From Mannheimia sp. USDA-ARS-USMARC-1261 (lineage in GTDB: Bacteria; Pseudomonadota; Gammaproteobacteria; Enterobacterales; Pasteurellaceae): DNA of 64,000 bases. The notes under the pieces are model-generated. The model searched no databases, had not been told where the DNA came from, and was given only the letters and a program-made list of their open reading frames with translations. The number at the start of each line of letters is the position of its first letter. The stretch's first letter is position 1. The stretch is taken from contig NZ_CP006942.1 of the NCBI RefSeq assembly GCF_000521605.1, forward strand, positions 1,488,001 through 1,552,000, read 5' to 3'. The position numbers and the translations under genes were made by a program. This document shows, in pieces, positions 46,361 through 56,361 of the stretch.

Positions 46361-47947
46361 ATGATCAAAATTACCCAAACAATAGATACTGATTTACTCA
46401 TTGTCGGCTCTGGCATTGCCGGGCTTTCTGCGGCTGTTGAAGCAAAGAGCAAAGGCTTAAATCCGTTGCTGATTAGCAAATCCACAATTGGTTCCGGTGC
46501 AAGTTATTTTCCGCTAAAAGCCACATTAGGTATTCAAGTAACCGACGATGAAGCCGACCACGCTCTTTTTAGAGAAGATATTGAACATATCGGCAAGGGC
46601 AAAATCAATCCCAATGTCGTACAGACTTATATTGAAGATTCGCCGAAAGCCATTGAGTTATTAGACCGAATTGGTTTTAAGCCTTGGAGGCGGAACGACA
46701 ACCGCCCGGCTTGCTTTGCTAAATATGCTCGCCCGATTTATTTAATTAAAGATTGGCGAGAGGCTGCCATACGAGCAAAACAAATTTTACAAGAGCAGCA
46801 GATTCCTTTCTATGAAAATGCCACCCTTTTACATATCGTAACAGACGATAATCAAGTACAAGGGGCGGTATTTTCTCTGGTTACAAGCGGTCAAATTTCT
46901 TATATTTTTTGCAAAACCAATCATATTATTTTAGCCGCAGGCGGGATTGCCGGACTTTATAAAGATAACCTCTACCCTGCTGATGTAATAGGCTCACTTC
47001 ATTCTGTTGCCAAGCAAGCCGGGGCAACTTTAGTCAATCTTGCTTTTATCCAGTTCATTCCTGCTTTTGTTGAGCCCAAATATAAAGTCTTATTTGGCGA
47101 ACATACGTTGAAATATGTAACAGAAATTACCGATTCGCAAGGCAATAATTTATTCCCTCATTTAAGCCAAACACAATTTAGTAAAATGATGTTGGAACGT
47201 AGTCATTATGCTCCCTTCAGTTTGGATTTTGAGTGCGTGGAATTTGACTTAGTGATGATGAAGCATTTGCTGGAAAATCCAAATGAAAAAGGTATTTATC
47301 TCAAATACAGCCCAAAACTCTATGCAGATACAGAAGAATTTTACACCGTTTATTTGAATTGGCTGAAAAATGAAGTGGGAATTGATTTAGTCAAAGATAG
47401 AATTGCGATTAAACCTTTTGCTCACAGCTGCAACGGTGGCATTCAAATCAACCAATGGGGTGAAAGTTCGGTGAAAGGCTTATTTGCAATCGGCGAAATT
47501 GCTCATTGTATTGAAGGAGCAAACCGTATGGGCGGAAATTCAGTTGGCGGCGGTTTGGTATTTGCCAAACGTGCGGTAGCGGAAATTTCTCGCTCACTAG
47601 AACAAGCTAATTTACAAAAAAATGCCGAAATTTCACCGCTTGTAATGGCAGAAAAAGCATTAAATCAGCTTGCTAACTCAAATGCTAATCTCGAACTAAC
47701 CGCCAGTGAAGTGCTTTACTCTATTCGAGAGAAAATGGCATTATATGCTAATGTTTACCGCACTCGAAGTAACCTTCAACATCTGCTTGATGAATTAAAT
47801 CGTTTGGAACAACAATTTGACCCAATCCATCACGCTCAGTATCAAGGCATTGAAGTTTACAATGCACTAAAAACCGCTCAATTAGTGGTAAATAATATGC
47901 TCAATGAGAAGAGTTTGGGGGCACACTACTTAGATGCACAAAATTAG
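46361..47947 (+). CDS. FAD oxidoreductase, fumarate reductase/aspartate oxidase superfamily
   Basis: Flavoprotein of 528 residues. The N-terminal Rossmann motif is VGSGIAGLSAA (16-24) and a second FAD contact is LAAGGIAGLY. In the C-terminal half, HSCNGGIQIN (His355) and IEGANRMGGNSV (Arg389) correspond to the catalytic His and Arg of FrdA/NadB, and Arg280 in LERSH could be the proton donor. It is not a standard NadB or FrdA: key segments differ (HYTMGG becomes HSCNGG) and no iron-sulfur subunit is adjacent. The start has no Shine-Dalgarno sequence and abuts a terminator. An uptake signal lies inside. It probably forms a unit with nhaC downstream. Confidence 0.82.
   Translation: MIKITQTIDTDLLIVGSGIAGLSAAVEAKSKGLNPLLISKSTIGSGASYFPLKATLGIQVTDDEADHALFREDIEHIGKGKINPNVVQTYIEDSPKAIELLDRIGFKPWRRNDNRPACFAKYARPIYLIKDWREAAIRAKQILQEQQIPFYENATLLHIVTDDNQVQGAVFSLVTSGQISYIFCKTNHIILAAGGIAGLYKDNLYPADVIGSLHSVAKQAGATLVNLAFIQFIPAFVEPKYKVLFGEHTLKYVTEITDSQGNNLFPHLSQTQFSKMMLERSHYAPFSLDFECVEFDLVMMKHLLENPNEKGIYLKYSPKLYADTEEFYTVYLNWLKNEVGIDLVKDRIAIKPFAHSCNGGIQINQWGESSVKGLFAIGEIAHCIEGANRMGGNSVGGGLVFAKRAVAEISRSLEQANLQKNAEISPLVMAEKALNQLANSNANLELTASEVLYSIREKMALYANVYRTRSNLQHLLDELNRLEQQFDPIHHAQYQGIEVYNALKTAQLVVNNMLNEKSLGAHYLDAQN
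46883..46892 (+). repeat. DNA uptake signal (in the FAD oxidoreductase gene)
   Basis: Exact ACAAGCGGTC followed by AAATTTCTTA and TTTTTTGCAAAA, a full extended element. Confidence 0.88.
47634..47643 (-). repeat. DNA uptake signal core (in the FAD oxidoreductase gene)
   Basis: Reverse-strand ACAAGCGGTG followed by AAATTTCGGC. Confidence 0.75.
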
Positions 47948-47994
47948 TCTATAATAATTCACTTTTCATAAAAAATAATAAATTAGGAGTATAA

Positions 47995-49377
47995 ATGAAT
48001 AACTACCTACTTAAATTAAAACCGATGACAGCGATCATACTTTCGCTTTTAACGGTCTTTATCTTAGGTTTTACAATGATTGGGCTTGGTTGGGTGCCAC
48101 AAATTTCGATTTTAGCGGTTATTGTCATTCTGTTACTTTTCGGATTGCTCAATAAAATTCCGTTTAAAAATATGCAAGAAGGTATGGCAAATGGGCTGAT
48201 GTCCGGTATCGGTGCAGTTTACTTGTTCTTTTTTATCGGATTATTAGTTTCCGCATTGATGATGTCGGGTGCGATTCCTACTTTAATGTATTATGGTTTA
48301 AGTGTGATTTCGCCTGAATTATTTTACATCTCTGCTTTTGCCTTAAGTTCTGTGGTAGGTATCGCCTTAGGCAGTAGTTTAACTACGACTGCAACTATCG
48401 GCGTTGCTTTTATCGGTATGGCTTCAGCATTTGGGGCTAACCCTGCTATTGTAGCCGGTGCGGTTGTTTCAGGTGCATTTTTTGGCGACAAAACGTCTCC
48501 ACTATCAGACACTACAACTATTGCAGCTTCTGTTGTAGGAATTGATATGTTCGCTCATATCCGCAATATGCTTTATACCACTATTCCGGCGTGGATTTTA
48601 ACAGCTCTTATCCTTTGGTTTTTAACTGAGCCGGCTGATGCTCAAAATTTAGCAAATATTGAGAGTTTAAAAACTAATTTACAAGAAACAGGATTAATAC
48701 ACGGCTACTCTTTGTTACCTTTTGTTACCTTAATTTTAATGGCAATTAAGCGTGTTAATTCCATTTATATTATTGTTACTACAGTAATGCTCTCCCTGGT
48801 TATTACCTATGTTCACAGTTCACCAACCCTTGAACAACTAGGCAATTATTTCTTTACCGGCTATAAACCCGTTGAAGGTGTAGATTTAGGCGAAGTAGCA
48901 TCATTAGTTTCTCGTGGAGGAATTAATAGTATGTTCTTTACCATTACTATTGTGCTATTAGCCTTAAGTTTAGGCGGTTTATTGCAAATTCTAGGTATTT
49001 TACCTGCCCTGCTAAAAGGTATTAGTGGCTTCTTAACCAACACCGGACGTGTTACTTTTGTGGTGGCAAGTACCGCAGTTGGTATTAACGTCTTGATCGG
49101 CGAGCAATATTTAAGTTTATTATTATCAGGAAATACCTTCCGTTCAACTTACGAGCGTTTAGGTTTAGATCTTAAAAATTTATCTCGCACTATTGAAGAT
49201 GCAGGTACGGTAATCAACCCATTAGTGCCTTGGAGTGTGTGTGGTGTGTTTATCAGCAGCGTACTCAATGTACCGGTGTTAGACTATTTACCTTATGCGT
49301 TCTTCTGTTATATCTGTTTAATCCTCACCTTAATTTTTGGATTTACAGGGGTAACTATTAGTAAAAAAGCAAACTAA
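47995..49377 (+). CDS. nhaC: NhaC-family antiporter
   Basis: Inner-membrane protein of 460 residues with about 11-12 helices of the NhaC (Na+/H+ or substrate/cation) antiporter family. Typical segments are IALGSSLTTTATIGVAFIGM, GAFFGDKTSPLSDTT and the C-terminal half with VLIGEQYLSLLLSGNTFR. Relatives exchange Na+/H+ or malate/lactate, and others move amino acids, so ion specificity is not certain. TTAGGAG lies before the ATG. It follows the FAD enzyme by 47 bp, with no riboswitch-like leader between. A strong bidirectional terminator follows. Confidence 0.88.
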   Translation: MNNYLLKLKPMTAIILSLLTVFILGFTMIGLGWVPQISILAVIVILLLFGLLNKIPFKNMQEGMANGLMSGIGAVYLFFFIGLLVSALMMSGAIPTLMYYGLSVISPELFYISAFALSSVVGIALGSSLTTTATIGVAFIGMASAFGANPAIVAGAVVSGAFFGDKTSPLSDTTTIAASVVGIDMFAHIRNMLYTTIPAWILTALILWFLTEPADAQNLANIESLKTNLQETGLIHGYSLLPFVTLILMAIKRVNSIYIIVTTVMLSLVITYVHSSPTLEQLGNYFFTGYKPVEGVDLGEVASLVSRGGINSMFFTITIVLLALSLGGLLQILGILPALLKGISGFLTNTGRVTFVVASTAVGINVLIGEQYLSLLLSGNTFRSTYERLGLDLKNLSRTIEDAGTVINPLVPWSVCGVFISSVLNVPVLDYLPYAFFCYICLILTLIFGFTGVTISKKAN

Positions 49378-49396
49378 AATGTAAAACTAAGCGATA

Positions 49397-49427
49397 AAAA
49401 ATGCCTACAAATTTGTAGGCATTTTTT
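49397..49427. terminator. Bidirectional terminator between nhaC and dxr
   Basis: AAAAATGCCTACAA (49397-49410) pairs with TTGTAGGCATTTTT (49413-49426), a 14-bp stem with A and T runs on both sides. Confidence 0.92.
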
Positions 49428-49431
49428 CTAA

Positions 49432-50622
49432 TTAGAATTGGAGAACCGCTTGTTTTGCTAATTCTCTGGAGAGCTTATCAATATGCAATACATCTGCAAT
49501 TTCTTTCATTTGGATTGGCGCAATATTTTCCACCACTGTTCGATTTACATTTACAATATCGGTAAAGCGGATTTGCCCATTTAAAAACGCCTCAACGGCA
49601 ACTTCATTTGCCGCATTCATCGCCGTAGTTGCATATTGCCCTTCGGCAAAAGCCTCAATCGCTAATTTTAAGTTCGGATAACGAGCAAAATCAGGCTCAA
49701 TAAAAGTCAGCTCTTTTAATTTAAAGAAATCAAGTGGCGACACACCTGCATTAATTCGGTTTGGATATGCCATAGTGTGTGCAATCGGCGTACACATATC
49801 AGGATTTCCCATTTGAGCAATAACCGAACCATCAATATACCGTACCATTGAGTGAATGATTGATTGTGGGTGAATAATAATTTCCATCTCGTCTGCCGTT
49901 GCATTAAACAGCCAACGAGCTTCAATGTACTCCAAACCTTTATTCATCATTGTGGCAGAATCGACCGAGATCTTTTTCCCCATCGACCAATTTGGGTGAG
50001 CAACGGCTTGAGCAGGTGTAATCGCATCAAATTCATTTAATGGCTTAGTACGGAACGGACCGCCCGATCCTGTTAAAATAATTTTGCTTACGCCTAACTC
50101 TGCAAGCGGGCAAAAGCCCACTTTCTCTTGAGCTTCAGGCGGTAGCGATTGGAAAATCGCATTATGTTCACTATCTACAGGGAGTAATTTCGCACCGGAT
50201 TTGCGAGCTTCATCAATAAAAATCTGCCCGCAAGTAACAAGAGATTCTTTGTTCGCCAGTAGCACTCTCTTGCCTGCTTTCACCGCAGAAAGCGTTGGTA
50301 ATAAGCCTGCCGCCCCCACAATTGCTGCCATTACCATATCCACATCAGCGTGAGCACAAAGATCACAAATCGCTTTCTGCCCTGCTAATACTTCGGTTTT
50401 TATACCTAAATTTGCTAACGCTGTTTTCAATTCTTGAGCTGCTTTTTCATCGTCCATTGCAGCAAAAATCGGCTTGTATTGTTGGCATTGCTCGGTCATT
50501 AACGAAACATTTTTTCCGCCGACTAAGGCAAAAATTTCGTACTGTTCTTTATTATGCTCAACTACCGATAATGTGCTTTTACCAATAGAACCTGTTGAGC
50601 CTAAAATCACTAATTTTTTCAT
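49432..50622 (-). CDS. dxr: 1-deoxy-D-xylulose 5-phosphate reductoisomerase
   Basis: Second step of the MEP isoprenoid pathway. The 396 residues show the NADPH site [22 protein letters not shown], the metal-binding DSEHNA, and [10 protein letters not shown] with [10 protein letters not shown]. It is the target of fosmidomycin. It is monocistronic here, convergent with nhaC; an uptake signal core is at its 3' end (49444). Confidence 0.98.
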   Translation of the reverse strand: MKKLVILGSTGSIGKSTLSVVEHNKEQYEIFALVGGKNVSLMTEQCQQYKPIFAAMDDEKAAQELKTALANLGIKTEVLAGQKAICDLCAHADVDMVMAAIVGAAGLLPTLSAVKAGKRVLLANKESLVTCGQIFIDEARKSGAKLLPVDSEHNAIFQSLPPEAQEKVGFCPLAELGVSKIILTGSGGPFRTKPLNEFDAITPAQAVAHPNWSMGKKISVDSATMMNKGLEYIEARWLFNATADEMEIIIHPQSIIHSMVRYIDGSVIAQMGNPDMCTPIAHTMAYPNRINAGVSPLDFFKLKELTFIEPDFARYPNLKLAIEAFAEGQYATTAMNAANEVAVEAFLNGQIRFTDIVNVNRTVVENIAPIQMKEIADVLHIDKLSRELAKQAVLQF

Positions 50623-50714
50623 TACGTTTCTCTGTATTTAATAGGGATTTTTCACCCCTACATTTTAATTATATGGATTACCAATTATACGGTTGCAAAA
50701 TTTTTATAAAAAAC

Positions 50715-50724
50715 GACCGCTTGT
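50715..50724 (-). repeat. DNA uptake signal between relA and dxr
   Basis: Reverse-strand ACAAGCGGTC, followed on that strand by GTTTTTTATAAAAATTTTGC, 3 bp after the relA stop. It is not paired with a second signal. Confidence 0.85.
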
Positions 50725-50726
50725 AT

Positions 50727-52925
50727 TTAGCTTGAAAGTCGTTTTGCCTCAATCACATCATCTAATTGCGATACTCTGGCTAATAATTTATTTAAAATCG
50801 CAACATTATTGAGCTGAATTTCCATATCAATAGTTGCAAGGCTTCGTTTGACATCCGTTCGGCTCGAAACGCCTAACACGTTTACTTTTTCATTCGCCAT
50901 AATCGCACTCACATCTCGTAATAAACCGTTACGGTCATTTGCAATCACACGAATAGTCAAACTCAAGCCTGAAACATAACCTTCACCCCAATCAGCTTCC
51001 ACCACACGTTCCGGATTTGCATTCAACAATTCGTGTAATTGCTCACAATCCGCACGATGAATAGAAATACCCCGTCCTTGCGTGATATAGCCTAAAATTT
51101 CATCTCCCGGAATCGGCTGGCAACAACGAGCAATGGAATGCATCAAATTCCCCACCCCTTCAACAACCACATAACCTTTACTTGGTTTTGGCTGGTTGTT
51201 GTTTTTATTAACCTGTTTTAGTACCGCCTCATCTTCTTGTTCAGCCGTTGGTTTAATTAATTTTGATTGCAAATAGTGCATTAATTGATGCAGACGAATA
51301 TCGCCGCCACCAATACCTGCGTATAAATCATCAAATTGTTTTAAATTATAGCGAGGCAGTGCGTATTCCTCGATTTGTCTGAGCGTGAAGCCAAATTTCT
51401 CCATTTCAGCTTCAAGAGCTTCTTTACCAATCGGAATATTCTTTTCACGATCTAATTTCTTAAACCACGCAATAATTTTTGAACGAGCTTTGCTGGTATT
51501 AACGAAACCTGCATTTGGATTGAGCCAATCTCTGCTTGGGTTTGGCTCTTTTTGCGTGATAATTTCAACCTGATCGCCCATCTGTAAATGGTAAGTAAAG
51601 GGCACAATTCGCCCGGCTACTTTTGCACCAATACAACGATGCCCTATTTCACTATGAATTGCGTAAGCAAAATCCAGCGGTGTTGCTTTTTGTGGTAGAT
51701 CGATTACCTCGCCTCTTGGCGTAAAGACATAAACACGGTCATCAAAAATTTGTGTCCGCATTTCTGCCACCATATCACCAGAATCGGCAAGATCGTTTTG
51801 CCACTCAAGCAATTTTCGTAGCCACACAATTTTTTCTTCGTAGCCTGAACGCCCTGCGGTTGCTCCTTCTTTGTATTTCCAGTGAGCCGCCACGCCAAGC
51901 TCCGCATCATCGTGCATTTTTTGGGTGCGAATTTGCACCTCAATGGTTTTATCGCCTTCACCTAATACAACGGTATGTAATGATTGATAGCCGTTAGGTT
52001 TTGGGTTAGCAATATAATCATCAAAATGTTCCGGCAAGTGGGTATATTTAGTATGAATAATGCCCAATGCCGTGTAGCAATCTTCTAAAGTTGGCACAAT
52101 CACGCGTACGGCTCGCACATCAAAAAGCTGATTAAATCTCAGACGCTTTTTCTGCATTTTTTTCCAAATGCTGTAGATATGTTTCGGACGACCATAAATC
52201 TGCACATTATCAATTTCACCCGCTAAACAAGCGGTCAAATTTGCTACAAAATTTGCAATATAGCGTTCACGATCCACACGGCGTTCACCTAAATCAAACT
52301 TCGCTATTTGAGTGTAAGAGACAGGGTGTAAAATGCGGAAGCAGTAATCTTCCAGCTCCCATTTAAGTTGCCCTATGCCTAAGCGGTTGGCAAGTGGAGC
52401 ATAAACGTGGGAGCATTCTTTGGCAGCTAATACCGTATCTTCCTCCGTGTGATGGCTGCCATCACGCAAATAAGCAATTCGTTCGGCAAGTTTGATAACT
52501 ACACAACGGAAATCATCTACCATTGCCAGCAACATACGGCGGATATTATCAATTTGTAAATCAGATACATTGTGAGCAGAGAGCTGGCGGATATTTTCCA
52601 TTTCCAGCACGCCTTTCACTAGGTTTTTGATATGATTATTGAAATCTTCTTTTAATTGAACAAGATCAATAATGTTATGCTTCACAAGCGGAAATAAAAG
52701 TGCTGCAACCAGACTGTCATCGTCCATATTTAAGCCGTGTAACACTTCTACCATCTCAATGCCATACCACATCAAACTGTAATCGGCATCGAGCTTTTCT
52801 TGAGCGTAATCCCAAGCGTGTTGAATGCGTTCACTCGTTACAGGAGACATATTCAGACTCGCACACCAGCTTGCTAATTCAAAATTATTTGGATCAAGTT
52901 GGTGGGAATAACGAATTGCTACCAT
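50727..52925 (-). CDS. relA: (p)ppGpp synthetase RelA
   Basis: Ribosome-associated alarmone synthetase of the stringent response, 732 residues. The N-terminal HD domain is degenerate (FPLVKHNI where hydrolases have HDxxED), which identifies RelA rather than SpoT. The synthetase domain has YGRPKHIYSIWKKM and NPKPNGYQSLHT. TGS (VFTPRGEVIDLP), zinc-finger and C-terminal ACT (LTIRVIANDRNGLLRD) domains follow. The start at 52925 has AAGGAGGC upstream. Uptake signals flank and lie inside the gene (52227, 52957). Confidence 0.97.
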   Translation of the reverse strand: MVAIRYSHQLDPNNFELASWCASLNMSPVTSERIQHAWDYAQEKLDADYSLMWYGIEMVEVLHGLNMDDDSLVAALLFPLVKHNIIDLVQLKEDFNNHIKNLVKGVLEMENIRQLSAHNVSDLQIDNIRRMLLAMVDDFRCVVIKLAERIAYLRDGSHHTEEDTVLAAKECSHVYAPLANRLGIGQLKWELEDYCFRILHPVSYTQIAKFDLGERRVDRERYIANFVANLTACLAGEIDNVQIYGRPKHIYSIWKKMQKKRLRFNQLFDVRAVRVIVPTLEDCYTALGIIHTKYTHLPEHFDDYIANPKPNGYQSLHTVVLGEGDKTIEVQIRTQKMHDDAELGVAAHWKYKEGATAGRSGYEEKIVWLRKLLEWQNDLADSGDMVAEMRTQIFDDRVYVFTPRGEVIDLPQKATPLDFAYAIHSEIGHRCIGAKVAGRIVPFTYHLQMGDQVEIITQKEPNPSRDWLNPNAGFVNTSKARSKIIAWFKKLDREKNIPIGKEALEAEMEKFGFTLRQIEEYALPRYNLKQFDDLYAGIGGGDIRLHQLMHYLQSKLIKPTAEQEDEAVLKQVNKNNNQPKPSKGYVVVEGVGNLMHSIARCCQPIPGDEILGYITQGRGISIHRADCEQLHELLNANPERVVEADWGEGYVSGLSLTIRVIANDRNGLLRDVSAIMANEKVNVLGVSSRTDVKRSLATIDMEIQLNNVAILNKLLARVSQLDDVIEAKRLSS
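52227..52236 (+). repeat. DNA uptake signal (in relA)
   Basis: ACAAGCGGTC followed by AAATTTGCTACAAAATTTGC, the best match to the extended consensus in the window. Confidence 0.9.
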
Positions 52926-52956
52926 AAAGCCTCCTTGTAAATTTTCGTCAAAATCA

Positions 52957-52966
52957 GACCGCTTGT
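52957..52966 (-). repeat. DNA uptake signal upstream of relA
   Basis: Reverse-strand ACAAGCGGTC followed by TGATTTTGACGAAAATTTAC, 31 bp before the relA start. Confidence 0.85.
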
Positions 52967-53184
52967 TATCGCTTGATATGGAGTGTAATTATACGTCTAA
53001 TTTCAGAAAAAATTTACCCTTTTTATAAAAATTTAGCATATAGCTTACCACTTAAATTACTCCTTAAGAGGTATCAACCTTGTGATAAATCAAACCTATC
53101 AACACAATCATTTGCACGACATCTCTCTCTTGATTAAAATGACTGCGTTTTTATTTTTAAATTTTATCTTTTCTGTGGGAAACA

Positions 53185-54492
53185 ATGACAATTTTAGCTT
53201 TAGGGATTAATCATAAAACCGCTTCTGTGGGTTTAAGAGAGAAAGTCGCATTTGTTGATGACAAACGTGATCTCGCTCTTACTCAAATTCAAGAAAGCGG
53301 ATTAGCCGAAAGCGTTGTTATTCTTTCTACCTGTAACCGCACCGAACTCTATTTCCACCAGCCTAATATTTCTCCTCGTGAAGAGAGCGAGGAAAATATT
53401 CAGTGGCGAGAACAATGCTTCCAATGGTTTGCTCAAATTCATCATCTTGATGAAAATGAACTACGTGAATGCCTCTATTTCAAACAAAATTTAGAAGCGG
53501 CTAACCATTTAATGAAAGTGGCAAGCGGTTTAGATTCTCTCATTTTAGGTGAGCCTCAAATTTTAGGACAGGTAAAACAAGCTTATCAATATAGCGAAGA
53601 TTTTTACCAACAACATCGCAAAACGATGTCTACAAAGCTCTCTCGCTTATTCCAACGTACCTTTGCAACGGCAAAACGCGTGCGTTCTGAAACCGAAATT
53701 GGTAGCCAAGCAGTTTCTGTTGCCTACGCTGCTTGTGGTTTAGCTCGCCAAATTTTCGATAATTTCGGCAAATTACGCTTCTTGCTTGTTGGTGCGGGCG
53801 AAACCATTGAATTAGTAGCTCGTTATTTAATTCAACACGGTGCGAAAAATATTATGGTAGCAAACCGTACTCATATTCGAGCAGAAATGTTGGCAGAAAA
53901 ATTAAATGCCCCGATGCAAATTCTCTCACTGAGTGCATTGCAATTAGGCTTAAACCAAGCGGATGTAGTCATTAGTTCCACCGGTAGCCCTGATATGCTA
54001 ATTACAAAAGAGATGGTTGAATTTGCTCAGAAACAACGTCAATTTGACCCACTGTTGCTCATTGATATTGCTGTTCCTCGTGATATTGATGAAAAAGCCG
54101 GCGAATTAGATGGGGTTTATTCTTATAGTGTGGATGATTTACAAAATATCATTCAACGCAATATGGCTCAGCGAGAAGAAGCGGCGAAACAAGCGGCTGA
54201 AATCGTCAAAGAAGAGAGCAAAGCCTTCTTTGAGTGGTTAAAGCAGCAGCAGTCAAGTGATCTTATCAAACGCTATCGCCAAGATGCGGAACAAATCCGC
54301 CAAGAGTTATTAGAGAAAGCTCTCCAAGCAATAAATCAAGGGCAAGATAGCCAACGTGTTTTGAGTGAATTAAGTTACAAACTAACAAACCAACTGCTCC
54401 ACGCTCCAACCCAAGCCTTGCAATCTATGGCAAAAAGTGGAAATTCAACGGGCTTGCAAAGTTTTTCTAAAGCTCTCAGGTTGGAGGAATAA
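53185..54492 (+). CDS. hemA: Glutamyl-tRNA reductase
   Basis: First committed step of C5 heme synthesis. The 435 residues have the catalytic Cys50 in [20 protein letters not shown], a GxGxxx NADPH site ([13 protein letters not shown]) and the C-terminal dimerisation helix. The N-terminus begins [10 protein letters not shown], as expected for control by proteolysis. The 259-bp upstream region is AT-rich and holds a weak FNR-like sequence (TTGTG-ATAA-ATCAA, 53080-53093). It is not in an operon with prfA here. Confidence 0.97.
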   Translation: MTILALGINHKTASVGLREKVAFVDDKRDLALTQIQESGLAESVVILSTCNRTELYFHQPNISPREESEENIQWREQCFQWFAQIHHLDENELRECLYFKQNLEAANHLMKVASGLDSLILGEPQILGQVKQAYQYSEDFYQQHRKTMSTKLSRLFQRTFATAKRVRSETEIGSQAVSVAYAACGLARQIFDNFGKLRFLLVGAGETIELVARYLIQHGAKNIMVANRTHIRAEMLAEKLNAPMQILSLSALQLGLNQADVVISSTGSPDMLITKEMVEFAQKQRQFDPLLLIDIAVPRDIDEKAGELDGVYSYSVDDLQNIIQRNMAQREEAAKQAAEIVKEESKAFFEWLKQQQSSDLIKRYRQDAEQIRQELLEKALQAINQGQDSQRVLSELSYKLTNQLLHAPTQALQSMAKSGNSTGLQSFSKALRLEE

Positions 54493-54513
54493 TTTACCTA
54501 TAAGTTAAATTTC

Positions 54514-54532
54514 GGACGCACGCTGTGCGTCC
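54514..54532. repeat. Small palindrome after hemA (GGACGCAC family)
   Basis: GGACGCAC-GCT-GTGCGTCC, followed by CCACG. It matches the junction palindrome at 26256-26283 in its core and lies 20 bp after the hemA stop. No T tract. Confidence 0.75.
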
Positions 54533-54647
54533 CCACGCCAATCTATATTTCTTATCCTTTCTTCTGATTTTAACTTTCCTCAAATTTCCGCTATAATAAG
54601 CCAATTTTTGCAACACATTGCAAATCACTGAATTTAGAGGATAAAAA

Positions 54648-56171
54648 ATGACTCCTGTTGTTGCCCTAGTTGGCAGACCAAATGTAGGTAAATCTACCTT
54701 ATTTAACCGCTTAACCCGTACCCGAGATGCGTTAGTAGCAGACTTTCCAGGCTTAACCCGCGATCGTAAATACGGACACGCCAATATTGCGGGCTATGAT
54801 TTTATCGTGATCGACACAGGCGGTATTGATGGCACAGAAGAAGGTGTGGAAGAAAAAATGGCAGAACAATCGCTACTCGCGATTGAAGAAGCTGATGTAG
54901 TGCTTTTCTTAGTCGATGCCCGTGCCGGCTTATTGCCTGCGGATATTGGCATCGCACAATATTTACGCCAACGTGAAAAAACCACTGTGGTGGTTGCTAA
55001 TAAAACAGACGGTATTGATGCTGACTCTCACTGTGCAGAGTTTTATCAGCTCGGTTTAGGCGAAGTAGAACAAATCGCTGCCGCTCAAGGGCGTGGCGTA
55101 ACACAACTTATCGAGCAAGTGCTTGCTCCACTTGGCGAACAGCTAAATGCAGATCAAGCGGTCGAAAACGATGAAAGTTTTGCAAATGATGAAGCAGCTG
55201 ACGAATGGGATACTGATTTCGACTTCGACAATGAAGAAGATACCGCATTATTAGATGAAGCATTGGAAGAAGATGCTGAAGAGTCCATTGAAGATAAAAA
55301 CATCAAAATTGCGATTGTCGGCAGACCAAACGTAGGCAAATCAACCCTCACTAACCGTATCTTAGGCGAAGAACGTGTTGTCGTCTACGATATGCCCGGC
55401 ACGACCCGTGATTCTATCTACATTCCAATGGAGCGTGATGGTCAGCAATATACTATTATCGACACCGCCGGCGTGCGTAAACGTGGCAAGGTCAATTTAG
55501 CGGTTGAAAAATTCTCAGTCATCAAAACCTTACAAGCCATTCAAGATGCCAATGTGGTGCTTTTAACCATTGATGCTCGTGAAGGGATTTCTGATCAGGA
55601 TTTATCGCTACTCGGCTTTATTTTAAATGCAGGTCGTTCACTTGTAATTGTAGTAAACAAATGGGACGGCTTATCGCAAGATATTAAAGATCAAGTGAAA
55701 TCAGAATTAGATCGCCGTTTAGATTTTATCGACTTTGCCCGTGTGCACTTTATTTCTGCATTACACGGCTCCGGTGTGGGTAATTTGTTTGACTCGGTGA
55801 AAGAGGCTTACGCTTGTGCCACCCAAAAAACGTCCACCTCAATGCTGACCCGTATTTTGCGTATGGCAGCAGATGAACACCAACCTCCATTGGTAAACGG
55901 TCGCCGAGTGAAATTAAAATATGCTCACCCGGGTGGTTATAATCCGCCGATTATTGTAATTCACGGCAATCAGGTAGAAAAATTAGCGGATTCTTACAAA
56001 CGCTATTTAAGCAATTACTTCCGTAAGAGTTTGAAAATTATCGGCTCGCCAATTCGCATTTTATTCCAAGAAGGGAATAACCCATTTGCGGGCAAGAAAA
56101 ATAAACTGACGCCAAACCAACTGCGTAAACGTAAACGTTTGATGAAGTTTATTAAGAAAAGTAAGAAATAA
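54648..56171 (+). CDS. der: Ribosome assembly GTPase Der (EngA)
   Basis: Tandem-GTPase factor for 50S ribosome maturation. The two G domains each have GRPNVGKST with DTxG motifs ([16 protein letters not shown]) and NKTD/NKWD. Between them is a long acidic linker (about residues 165-220, rich in Asp/Glu); this makes the 507-residue protein longer than E. coli Der (490). A C-terminal KH-like domain ends with a basic tail ([15 protein letters not shown]). GAGGAT precedes the ATG. An uptake-signal-like TCAAGCGGTC lies in the linker. Confidence 0.98.
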   Translation: MTPVVALVGRPNVGKSTLFNRLTRTRDALVADFPGLTRDRKYGHANIAGYDFIVIDTGGIDGTEEGVEEKMAEQSLLAIEEADVVLFLVDARAGLLPADIGIAQYLRQREKTTVVVANKTDGIDADSHCAEFYQLGLGEVEQIAAAQGRGVTQLIEQVLAPLGEQLNADQAVENDESFANDEAADEWDTDFDFDNEEDTALLDEALEEDAEESIEDKNIKIAIVGRPNVGKSTLTNRILGEERVVVYDMPGTTRDSIYIPMERDGQQYTIIDTAGVRKRGKVNLAVEKFSVIKTLQAIQDANVVLLTIDAREGISDQDLSLLGFILNAGRSLVIVVNKWDGLSQDIKDQVKSELDRRLDFIDFARVHFISALHGSGVGNLFDSVKEAYACATQKTSTSMLTRILRMAADEHQPPLVNGRRVKLKYAHPGGYNPPIIVIHGNQVEKLADSYKRYLSNYFRKSLKIIGSPIRILFQEGNNPFAGKKNKLTPNQLRKRKRLMKFIKKSKK

Positions 56172-56177
56172 ATTATG

Positions 56178-56240
56178 CTCTCTCGCCCTTTGGGAGAGAG
56201 ACCGAAAAATGTTTCGTACAGAAACATTTTTCAGAGAGAG
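56178..56240. repeat. Palindromic repeat module (TGNAC family), copy B1, inverted
   Basis: Core GAAAAATGTTTC-GTACA-GAAACATTTTTC (56204-56232), which reads TGTAC in the loop on the other strand. It is flanked on the left by the CTCTCTCGCCC/GGGAGAGAG hairpin and on the right by AGAGAGAGG. It has the same architecture as copy A in reverse orientation. Confidence 0.85.
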
Positions 56241-56275
56241 GCAAGCGGTTATTTTTTATGAAAATTTTGCACTTT

Positions 56276-56340
56276 CCTCTCCCTGAAATTTACTTCTGCA
56301 CGAAGTAAATTTCTGTCCCTCTCCCACAAGGGGCGAGGGT
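56276..56340. repeat. Palindromic repeat module (TGNAC family), copy B2
   Basis: Core GAAATTTACTTC-TGCAC-GAAGTAAATTTC (56285-56313), flanked on the left by CCTCTCCCT and on the right by CTCTCCCACAAGGGGCGAGG. It lies between der and hldE, head to head with copy B1, with an uptake-signal-like GCAAGCGGTT between them. Confidence 0.85.
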
Positions 56341-56361
56341 GAAATATCAAAGGATTTCTAT

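Noticed and set aside
47948-47994. Lysine riboswitch before nhaC, as known for some Pasteurellaceae nhaC genes.
   Set aside because: The gap is only 47 bp and AT-rich, too short for the structure.
53080-53093. FNR-like TTGTG-ATAA-ATCAA upstream of hemA.
   Set aside because: The right half is perfect but the left half has two mismatches; too weak without comparative data.
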